From the NCBI GenBank assembly GCA_002470695.1, contig DKNM01000139.1:899-10698 (forward strand): 9,800 nt of DNA. Direction: 5' to 3'. The position numbers and the translations under genes are program-made. Position 1 is the stretch's first letter. Every line of letters starts with the position of its first letter. This DNA comes from Candidatus Neomicrothrix sp. UBA7388. GTDB taxonomy: Bacteria > Actinomycetota > Acidimicrobiia > Acidimicrobiales > Poriferisodalaceae. The notes beneath the pieces were generated by a model. The model did not search any database. It worked only from the letters and a program-made list of their open reading frames with translations, and was not told the origin of the DNA. This document shows positions 1-6,666 of the stretch, piece after piece.

Positions 1-783
1 CTCTATGCCGCTGTTCGCTCTGCCTATAGCCAAGGTTGGCACAGAGTAAAGCTCTATTTTTTGACCGGCCTACCTTCGGAAATGGACGACGACACTCTAG
101 GGATAGCTGACCTCGCGGAAAACTGTGTATCGATAGGGCAGGAGTACACCAAAAAAGCATCTGTCACAGTGTCGCTGGGTGGTTTCGTGCCAAAACCCCA
201 CACTCCGTTCCAATGGTTTGGACAAAACGAGCCTGAGGAACTGCGACGCAAAGTCGAACTTCTCAGAAATCGGCTACGACGAAATAAACGAGTCCACCTC
301 AAATGGCACTCGCCGGAGGCATCCACTGCTGAGGCGATAACCAGCAGGGGAGACCGGCGAATAGGAAAAGTAATTGAGCACGTCTGGCGACATGGCGGAA
401 CATTCCAAGAGTGGAGCGAACATTTCGACTTGAATCTCTGGAAACAAGCCATGGCAGCAAGCGGCCTAGATATCGAATGGTACGTATATCGTCACCGCGG
501 AGAAGATGAAGTCTTGCCTTGGGATCACATCCACGCTGGCCTTCACAAAGATTTTCTGTGGCAAGATTGGCAAGACGCACTATCGGGGTACGGCATAGAA
601 GACTGCCGCTGGACGCCCTGTTACGACTGCGGTGCCTGCACTGAATATGGGATCGAACACGTGGTTGCGTCCCCGACACCACCCAACGGTGGAAGTCAAG
701 GGACGGGCCAAGACTTAGCGATAGGCCACGTAGTGCCTGTCGAACTGCGCTCACGAGCGAAGGTAGGGGGGACAAATGCGTAA
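1..783 (+). CDS. Radical SAM protein, TIGR03960 family (3' part)
   Basis: The reading frame is open from the first base, so the true start lies upstream; 260 residues remain before the TAA at 781-783. The visible part matches the second half of the TIGR03960 (B12-binding-type) radical SAM family: a GWHRVKLYFLTGLPSE segment from the end of the radical SAM barrel (around residues 12-27), PKPHTPFQW (around 61-69), the conserved AGLHKDFLW block, and a C-terminal cysteine cluster, CYDCGAC, encoded at 619-639, with one more Cys codon at 604-606. The N-terminal part, where the cobalamin-binding region and the CxxxCxxC cluster motif are expected, is outside the window. The family has no established reaction; it is commonly found next to, or fused to, DUF2344 and upstream of RNase E/G, L21 and L27, which suggests a role in RNA or ribosome modification. 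Here the DUF2344 part is a separate downstream gene. Family assignment is firm; function is unknown. Confidence 0.88.
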   Translation, partial: LYAAVRSAYSQGWHRVKLYFLTGLPSEMDDDTLGIADLAENCVSIGQEYTKKASVTVSLGGFVPKPHTPFQWFGQNEPEELRRKVELLRNRLRRNKRVHLKWHSPEASTAEAITSRGDRRIGKVIEHVWRHGGTFQEWSEHFDLNLWKQAMAASGLDIEWYVYRHRGEDEVLPWDHIHAGLHKDFLWQDWQDALSGYGIEDCRWTPCYDCGACTEYGIEHVVASPTPPNGGSQGTGQDLAIGHVVPVELRSRAKVGGTNA

Positions 784-805
784 ATTCCCCCAAGGTCAAC
801 GTGAA

Positions 806-829
806 ACTCCCACCCCCGTAGGTGGGAGT
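806..829 (+). promoter_or_regulatory. Perfect 9-bp hairpin sequestering a ribosome binding site
   Basis: ACTCCCACC at 806-814 is the exact reverse complement of GGTGGGAGT at 821-829, with a six-base CCCGTA loop. The right arm contains the only plausible Shine-Dalgarno (GGTGGGAG, 821-828) for the GTG start at 835. In the RNA, a stem of this strength would hide the ribosome binding site. No T-run follows, so it does not look like an intrinsic terminator. The upstream gene stops at 783, 22 bases before the stem, so a terminating ribosome would come close to the left arm; translational coupling or structure-controlled initiation is an inference. Confidence 0.6.
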
Positions 830-834
830 CTCCC

Positions 835-1557
835 GTGCGGCTAAGAATCCGATTTTCCAAAACAGGCAAAGTTAGATTTGTTGGCCACCGCGACGTTGCC
901 AGGATTATGGAGAGAGCTCTCAGGCGTGTCGGAGTGCCCGTCACGTACAGCGAAGGATTCTCGCCGCGACTCAAAATGAGCTTTGGGCTTGCGCTGCCAA
1001 CTTGCTATGAGTCCGGAGCCGAATACTTGGACGTCCCTCTCGAGTCCGAATCAGTCGAACACCAGACCATCGCATGCGTTGGTTGGGCGAAAGGCGAGAG
1101 GCGGAATGAGCAGCAAATGCAAATCGCCTTAAGTGAGGCTTTGCCCGAAGGGTTCGAGGTGATTGCATTGCGAGTAGAACCCAGTGGCGGAGTCTCACTC
1201 CAAGAATCGGTAATGAGTTGCGGCTGGGAATTCGATATTCGCGGAATCAAACCGTCACAGGTCGAGGAAAAAGTTGAGCAAGTCCTCTCGTCTACAACAG
1301 TAGAAGTCGAAAGAAAGAAAAAAAACGAACTCGTTCGCGAGAATATACGTGCCGGAATAATGCATCTGAGTGTTGATGGCGAGTCAGAACGAGGCGTCAT
1401 TATCGCAACTGAGTTGGCCGCCAAACCTCGAGTAATTCGTCCCAGCGAATTACTCAGCGCACTTGCGCCGAACTCCGAAATTGGAGTCGCACGGCGTACC
1501 CATCAATGGATTGAACAGGACGGACAAAGGGTCGAACCTTTGTTGCTGTCAAATTGA
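835..1557 (+). CDS. Radical SAM-associated protein, DUF2344 / TIGR03936 family
   Basis: This 240-residue protein begins MRLRIRFSKTGKVRFVGHRD and continues with YSEGFSPRLKMSFGLALPT (38-56) and GAEYLDVPL (61-69), the characteristic N-terminal blocks of DUF2344 (TIGR03936). The family is the usual partner, or C-terminal fusion domain, of TIGR03960 radical SAM proteins; its biochemical role is not established. The start is GTG at 835, chosen because the family begins almost exactly here and because GGTGGGAG lies six bases upstream. A basic patch (ERKKKNELVREN, 159-170) sits in the second half, and the C-terminus ends RVEPLLLSN. The frame is the same as that of the preceding radical SAM gene, but two stops (TAA 781, TGA 802) separate them, so the two-gene state looks genuine. 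Family call is secure, function unknown. Confidence 0.85.
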   Translation: MRLRIRFSKTGKVRFVGHRDVARIMERALRRVGVPVTYSEGFSPRLKMSFGLALPTCYESGAEYLDVPLESESVEHQTIACVGWAKGERRNEQQMQIALSEALPEGFEVIALRVEPSGGVSLQESVMSCGWEFDIRGIKPSQVEEKVEQVLSSTTVEVERKKKNELVRENIRAGIMHLSVDGESERGVIIATELAAKPRVIRPSELLSALAPNSEIGVARRTHQWIEQDGQRVEPLLLSN

Positions 1558-1579
1558 AAAAGATTTAAGGAAAGTCAGC

Positions 1580-3403
1580 ATGACTGAAGAAGAACCTAAG
1601 AATTCAAACAATGAAGGCCCCGTGAGAAGGCGACGAACGATCGGCGGAAACGGGGAAGCCGAAAAACCCCCGATCGAAGAAAAAAACGCTATCAATGCTC
1701 CGGAAGCAGTAGAAAATGATTCACCAAAACAGCGGAAAAGAACGCTGTCCGCTGACTCCGCAGCTCAACCAAAGCAAAGTTCGACATCTTCGAACAGGCG
1801 AACCGTTAAATTAGGCGACTCTTCAGTGAAGCAGTCCGACTCGGCTAACCGTCGCTCGCAACGACCCCCTAGAGAACCAAAACCCAAAGTTGGTGATACG
1901 CGACGCCCAGCCGCTCCTTCTAGCGAGGCAGCAGAAAACGACAGTTCCAACGAGCCGAAAACAGATCGTAAACGCCGGCGTAGAGGTGGGAGAAATCGCG
2001 CAACTACAAACCGACGCCCGGGCACGCCCGTCGAAGCCATCCTTGATGACGCCCCAGTTACCCTCGACGAAGCGCAATTAGAGCGTCGAAAGGGAAGAGA
2101 GCGAAAAGGTAAACCCATCGGTAGGTATCAGATGTTGGTGCACGTCGACGAGGGAGTTACCCATATTGCGGTACTCGAGGGCCGATCCCTTATTGAGCAC
2201 TACGTAAGTCGACCGTCAGATGATGTGAGCGAAATCCATGGAAACATCTATTTGGGCAAGGTCCAAAATGTGCTTCCAGGAATGGAAGCTGCATTTGTTG
2301 ATATTGCTACCCCTAAAAATGCGGTGCTCTATCGAGGAGACGTCACGTACGACCGTGAGGATCTCGACGGAGACAAATCGCAGTCCTCGTTACCGAAGCC
2401 CAAAAAACAACGATCTCGTTTTAGTAGGAAGCAGGACGGAGCGCGAATAGAAGACCTCCTGAAAGCACACCAATCAATCTTGTGTCAAGTAACTAAAAAC
2501 CCCATTGCTCACAAAGGTGCGAGGCTGTCAACAGAGGTGAGTCTCCCGGGTCGATTTGTTGTGTTAGTGCCGAATAGTGACACCTACGGCATTTCCAAAA
2601 GGCTTGGCGATCGAGAACGTAAGCGACTCAGGGGCATCCTCGACAAAGTAAAGCCAGCGGAGCATGGAGTCATTGTCCGAACCGCAGCACAAGACGTGAC
2701 CGCTGAAGAGATAGAGCGAGATGTTCGAAGGCTCCTAGATCAGTGGCAGCAAATAAATGAGCTAGTGACCTCAGCGAAGGCCCCATCGCTTCTATTTAGG
2801 GAGCCGGAACTCGCTGTCCGAGTTATCCGCGAAGAGTTCAACAAAGACTACCGAGGAATAGTTATCGATGACCTAGCTCTTTACGAGCAAGTAAAAGGCT
2901 ACATGGAAGCTGTTACACCTGCCCTAGCAGATCGAATTGAACTTCATGACAAAGCGATTGAGCCATTACCGCTATTCGAAAAACATCATGTCGCTGAACA
3001 GCTGCGAAAAGCTGTCGACCAAAAAGTATGGCTCCCTTCGGGAGGATCACTTGTTATCGATTACACAGAAGCGCTAACCGTTATCGATGTGAACACTGGG
3101 AAAAACGTAGGAAAATCAAACCTTGAAGAGACTGTCTTCCAAAATAATTTGGAAGCAGCTGAGGAAATCGCCAAACAACTGCGTCTGAGGGACATAGGCG
3201 GGATCATCGTTATCGACTTCATTGATATGGAAATACGAAAGAATCGTGATGAGGTAGTCAAATCCTTCGAAAAAGCGTTGGCAAGAGACAAGACTCGAAC
3301 GCATGTGTCAGGAATCTCAGAGCTAGGACTAGTCGAAATGACGCGAAGAAGAACCGGTGAAGGGCTGCAGCAGTGGCGGGAGGCGATTATCGCAGCGCTC
3401 TAG
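1580..3403 (+). CDS. rne: Ribonuclease E/G family endoribonuclease, lacking the C-terminal zinc-link
   Basis: Endoribonuclease for mRNA decay and rRNA/tRNA processing. I chose the ATG at 1580 (607 residues) because AAGGA at 1567-1571 is eight bases upstream; a longer in-frame reading would run back into the DUF2344 gene. Residues 1-180 are low-complexity and rich in Arg, Lys, Ser and Pro (for example KRRRRGGRNR at 131-140), as in actinobacterial RNase E, and probably disordered and RNA-binding. The S1 domain begins near GNIYLGKVQNVLPGMEAAFV (221-240) and carries a basic insert (about 262-287). The 5'-phosphate sensor is visible as VRTA (R367, T368). The DNase I-like catalytic region has VIDVNTG with D503 and IVIDFIDM with D546, matching the two metal-binding aspartates of E. 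coli RNase E (D303, D346). The protein stops after GLVEMTRRRTGEGL plus 11 residues, so the CPxCxG-type zinc-link and small domain are absent. rng is an equally valid name; I use rne because of the actinobacterial style. Confidence 0.93.
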   Translation: MTEEEPKNSNNEGPVRRRRTIGGNGEAEKPPIEEKNAINAPEAVENDSPKQRKRTLSADSAAQPKQSSTSSNRRTVKLGDSSVKQSDSANRRSQRPPREPKPKVGDTRRPAAPSSEAAENDSSNEPKTDRKRRRRGGRNRATTNRRPGTPVEAILDDAPVTLDEAQLERRKGRERKGKPIGRYQMLVHVDEGVTHIAVLEGRSLIEHYVSRPSDDVSEIHGNIYLGKVQNVLPGMEAAFVDIATPKNAVLYRGDVTYDREDLDGDKSQSSLPKPKKQRSRFSRKQDGARIEDLLKAHQSILCQVTKNPIAHKGARLSTEVSLPGRFVVLVPNSDTYGISKRLGDRERKRLRGILDKVKPAEHGVIVRTAAQDVTAEEIERDVRRLLDQWQQINELVTSAKAPSLLFREPELAVRVIREEFNKDYRGIVIDDLALYEQVKGYMEAVTPALADRIELHDKAIEPLPLFEKHHVAEQLRKAVDQKVWLPSGGSLVIDYTEALTVIDVNTGKNVGKSNLEETVFQNNLEAAEEIAKQLRLRDIGGIIVIDFIDMEIRKNRDEVVKSFEKALARDKTRTHVSGISELGLVEMTRRRTGEGLQQWREAIIAAL

Positions 3404-3439
3404 GAAATGGATTTGTCCCGCTGCTGACTCACAGTTCTG

Positions 3440-3461
3440 CCGTTCGGAATTACCGACACGG
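3440..3461 (+). terminator. Weak candidate terminator hairpin after RNase E/G
   Basis: CCGTTCGG (3440-3447) can pair with CCGA and ACGG (3453-3456 and 3458-3461) around an AATTA loop, with one bulged C at 3457. It begins 37 bases after the RNase E/G stop. The downstream stretch GTTGCTTCT is only partly T-rich, so termination efficiency is doubtful. The 3404-3597 gap contains no gene that I can support. Confidence 0.25.
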
Positions 3462-3536
3462 GTTGCTTCTAGGGCCAGTCAGTGATTCTTGTGAGCCCTC
3501 AGCGTAGCGCAGGGTAGTCTTCCGTCAATCTGTAAT

Positions 3537-3546
3537 TCGGGCCCGA
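3537..3546. repeat. 10-bp perfect palindrome upstream of rplU
   Basis: TCGGGCCCGA reads identically on both strands and lies 51 bases before the L21 start. It could be an operator half-site pair or chance in a GC-rich patch. Nothing else in the sequence ties it to a regulator. Confidence 0.25.
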
Positions 3547-3582
3547 GCATCGAACGCGGTTTCGGTAAATCAATACAACCGA

Positions 3583-3588
3583 TAACAT
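3583..3588 (+). promoter_or_regulatory. Putative -10 hexamer (TAACAT) of a leaderless or short-leader rplU transcript
   Basis: TAACAT fits the actinobacterial TANNNT -10 consensus and ends nine bases before the rplU ATG, the distance at which transcription would begin at or next to the start codon. No convincing -35 is visible (TTTCGG at 3560-3565 matches only weakly). The alternative is initiation from a weak GAGAG at 3589-3593, four bases from the ATG. This call rests on spacing and on the same pattern at obg and proA. Confidence 0.4.
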
Positions 3589-3597
3589 GAGAGCCTT

Positions 3598-3909
3598 ATG
3601 TATGCAGTGATCGCTACCGGCGGAAAGCAAGAAAAAGTCGAGCCTGGCCAGGTTCTGAACGTTGAACTCTTGCCGGGTGATGAAGGCGCCGAAGTTAATT
3701 TCAGTCCGATTCTCCTAGTTGACAACGAAGATGTGATGTCGACCGAGGATGAGCTATCGGGTGTAACAGTAACTGCGCGAATTTTAGGTGAAGTCAAAGG
3801 GCCAAAGATTGAAGGCTTTACCTACAAAAATAAAACAAATAACCGCCGACGATGGGGACATCGCCAGCGTTACACGACTATCGAGATTACTGAAATTGTG
3901 AGAGGTTGA
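3598..3909 (+). CDS. rplU: 50S ribosomal protein L21
   Basis: The 103-residue product has the normal length for bacterial L21. It starts with [18 protein letters not shown], the hallmark N-terminus of the family, and ends with the basic rRNA-binding segment [25 protein letters not shown] (split here as [15 protein letters not shown], 75-89, and [10 protein letters not shown], 90-99). L21 binds 23S rRNA in the large subunit. The ATG at 3598 is the only start that preserves the family N-terminus. There is only a weak GAGAG at close spacing upstream, while TAACAT nine bases ahead suggests a leaderless message. The gene is followed after one base by rpmA, the standard L21-L27 pair. Nothing is missing or unusual in the protein. 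Confidence 0.97.
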   Translation: MYAVIATGGKQEKVEPGQVLNVELLPGDEGAEVNFSPILLVDNEDVMSTEDELSGVTVTARILGEVKGPKIEGFTYKNKTNNRRRWGHRQRYTTIEITEIVRG

Positions 3910-3910
3910 A

Positions 3911-4162
3911 ATGTCCAAGACCAAGGGCGGCGGCTCTACTAAGAACGGACGCGACTCCAATGCTCAGCGCCTTGGGGTAAAAGTCTTTGCAGGACAAACC
4001 ATCCACGCCGGCGGGATAATCGTTCGGCAGCGCGGAACTAAATTTCATCCAGGCAGGAACGTAGGCATAGGCAAAGACGACACACTTTTTGCTACAAGTA
4101 ACGGCGTCGTAAAGTTCGGTTACAGAAAAGGCCGTCGCTTAGTAGACGTCGTGTCAGATTGA
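3911..4162 (+). CDS. rpmA: 50S ribosomal protein L27
   Basis: An 83-residue L27, the large-subunit protein whose flexible N-terminal tail reaches toward the peptidyl transferase centre. The sequence begins [20 protein letters not shown], the family signature, followed by GVKVFAGQ and [12 protein letters not shown] (38-49). There is no N-terminal propeptide of the kind cleaved in many Firmicutes, so the tail is ready on translation. GAGAGG at 3900-3905, inside the end of rplU, serves as Shine-Dalgarno five bases before the ATG, implying translational coupling with rplU. Length and sequence are ordinary; the N-terminus has SKTK in place of the more common AHKK. Confidence 0.97.
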   Translation: MSKTKGGGSTKNGRDSNAQRLGVKVFAGQTIHAGGIIVRQRGTKFHPGRNVGIGKDDTLFATSNGVVKFGYRKGRRLVDVVSD

Positions 4163-4205
4163 TTGAACTTGCCCGCAAGTGCAGTTGAAAACTAGATGCT
4201 TGAAA

Positions 4206-4219
4206 TTTTAGTTCTAAAA
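4206..4219. promoter_or_regulatory. AT-rich inverted repeat in the rpmA-obg gap
   Basis: TTTTAG and CTAAAA are exact reverse complements separated by TT. Just upstream, TTGAAA at 4185-4190 resembles a -35, and TTTAGT at 4207-4212, sixteen bases on, resembles a -10 and lies inside the repeat. A promoter overlapped by an operator would look like this, but the hexamers are imperfect and AT-rich palindromes arise by chance. TTGAA occurs three times in the gap (4163, 4185, 4200). Confidence 0.3.
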
Positions 4220-4234
4220 GCGTTCCAGCCTTAA

Positions 4235-5497
<1,263 letters not shown>

Positions 5498-5521
5498 TCG
5501 CGGGAGTGAGAAGGGCAAAGT

Positions 5522-6613
5522 ATGCGCGTCATCGTAAAGATCGGAACGTCTTCTCTTACTGCGGATAGCGGAGAAGTAAATTTAGCTGCTCTATCTAAAC
5601 TTGTTTCCCAAGTGGTAAGCGCTCGTGAAGGTGAACACGAGATCATAATCGTTACGTCAGGCGCGATAACGGCTGGGGTTCAGCGTCTTGGGATAACACG
5701 ACCCGACGAACCTGAAATTCTCCAAGCAATCTCTGCCGTTGGGCAAATTGATCTTATGCGCGCCTATCGCGACGAGTTCGATGCGCACAAGGTGGCAACC
5801 GGACAAGTCCTGCTAGCTCCGCACGACTTTAGAGACAGGAATCAGTATCTCCACGCCGAAGCCACGTTCACACATCTGTTGCGTTTGAGCGTGGTGCCCA
5901 TAGTTAATGAAAACGATGCCGTGGCCGATGACGCGATTCGATACGGCGACAACGACCGCATAGCTGCACTAGTCGCAAATCTGATGCGGGCTGACCTATT
6001 AGTTCTTCTGACGGACACACCAGGTTTACTCACTGCTGACCCGCGCCTTGAGCCCGAAGCCACTCTTATCGAAGAGATAGCCGCAATCGATGAATCGCTC
6101 CAAGAAGTCGCAGGGAGTGCCGGGTTAAGAGGCAGTGGTGGTATGGCTTCGAAGCTTGCCGCTGCGAGAATGGCATCATGGAGTGGCGTACGCACTGTGA
6201 TAGCGGCCGCTGACAGAGACAACGTTCTCGCTGATGCGATGGCGGGTATTTCGGGTATCGGAACAGCTGTGCCCGCCCGCAAGATAAGGGTGTCAGCGCG
6301 TAAGCTCTGGATCGGATTCGCAGTCGCCGCCAATGGTCGAATCACTGTGGACGACGGCGCGGCGAAAGCCCTCAGGCAAAGCGGTGGCTCGCTATTGACC
6401 GCAGGAATCGTAAATGTCGAAAACACTTTTGGTGTTGGAGAAGCAGTCGAAATAGTCAATTTGTCGGGCGAAGTTTTCGCTAAGGGTCTGTCGGCGTTCG
6501 ATAGCGCCACCGCTAACCGGTGGAAAGGAAGCAGAACAGAGGAACTTCCAGTGGGTACCTCTCCAGTTGCTATTCATCGTGACGACCTCGTTGTGCTTGA
6601 CGACCCCGAATAA
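5522..6613 (+). CDS. proB: Glutamate 5-kinase with C-terminal PUA domain
   Basis: Catalyses ATP-dependent phosphorylation of L-glutamate to glutamyl 5-phosphate, the first and usually feedback-inhibited step of proline synthesis. The 363-residue length is that of the full two-domain enzyme. Amino acid kinase domain (about 1-255): KIGTSSL (6-12), VTSGAITAG (44-52), VNENDAVA (128-135), YGDNDRIAALVA (141-152), LLTDTPGLLTADPR (162-175) and GSGGMASKLAAAR (204-216). PUA domain (about 258-345): RKLWIGFAVAANGRITVDDGA and GGSLLTAGIVNVE. The PUA domain is present in many but not all ProB proteins. The ATG at 5522 follows GAGAAGGG (5508-5515) at six bases, so the start is well supported. It lies 24 bases behind obg and ahead of proA, the next enzyme. 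Confidence 0.97.
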   Translation: MRVIVKIGTSSLTADSGEVNLAALSKLVSQVVSAREGEHEIIIVTSGAITAGVQRLGITRPDEPEILQAISAVGQIDLMRAYRDEFDAHKVATGQVLLAPHDFRDRNQYLHAEATFTHLLRLSVVPIVNENDAVADDAIRYGDNDRIAALVANLMRADLLVLLTDTPGLLTADPRLEPEATLIEEIAAIDESLQEVAGSAGLRGSGGMASKLAAARMASWSGVRTVIAAADRDNVLADAMAGISGIGTAVPARKIRVSARKLWIGFAVAANGRITVDDGAAKALRQSGGSLLTAGIVNVENTFGVGEAVEIVNLSGEVFAKGLSAFDSATANRWKGSRTEELPVGTSPVAIHRDDLVVLDDPE

Positions 6614-6614
6614 A

Positions 6615-6624
6615 GCAGATCTGC
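6615..6624. repeat. 10-bp perfect palindrome in the proB-proA gap
   Basis: GCAGATCTGC is self-complementary and lies one base after the proB stop codon. With no loop it cannot form a stable RNA hairpin. As DNA it could be a dimeric protein site for proA control, but there is no second copy in the gap. Confidence 0.2.
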
Positions 6625-6654
6625 ATGTACAGCGTAGAAATCGATATCCGGCGG

Positions 6655-6660
6655 TAGTCT
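6655..6660 (+). promoter_or_regulatory. Putative -10 hexamer (TAGTCT) of a leaderless proA transcript
   Basis: TAGTCT fits TANNNT and ends six bases before the GTG at 6667, the optimal distance for transcription to start at that codon. There is no good Shine-Dalgarno for this GTG (GGCGG at 6650-6654 is twelve bases away). If the hexamer is used, proA has its own promoter inside the proBA cluster and the GTG rather than the ATG at 6694 is the start. Confidence 0.4.
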
Positions 6661-6666
6661 GCGGAA

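Noticed and set aside
781..834. Stop-codon readthrough joining the radical SAM and DUF2344 proteins
   Set aside because: Two in-frame stops would have to be bypassed, and the downstream gene has its own ribosome binding site and a natural family start.
1463..1579. In-frame upstream extension of RNase E/G by 39 codons
   Set aside because: It overlaps the last 95 bases of the DUF2344 gene in another frame, has no family similarity, and the ATG at 1580 has a good Shine-Dalgarno.
3404..3597. tRNA or small RNA gene in the rne-rplU gap
   Set aside because: I could not build a cloverleaf or find a T-loop motif, and only short, weak stems are present.
3587..3610. Seven-codon open frame (MRALCMQ) overlapping the rplU start
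   Set aside because: It has no ribosome binding site and no recognisable leader-peptide feature; it is likely chance.
4167..4180. ACTTG / CAAGT hairpin just after rpmA as a terminator
   Set aside because: The stem is five pairs and no T-run follows, so it is not a credible intrinsic terminator.
5842..6510. Long open frame of 222 codons antisense to proB
   Set aside because: The composition is that of a complementary-strand shadow (Ala, Ser, Arg-rich, no motifs), and the + strand carries a complete, well-conserved proB.
6625..6657. Ten-codon open frame (MYSVEIDIRR) in frame with proA before a TAG
   Set aside because: It has no Shine-Dalgarno and bears no resemblance to the ProA N-terminus; I do not think it is an interrupted proA start.
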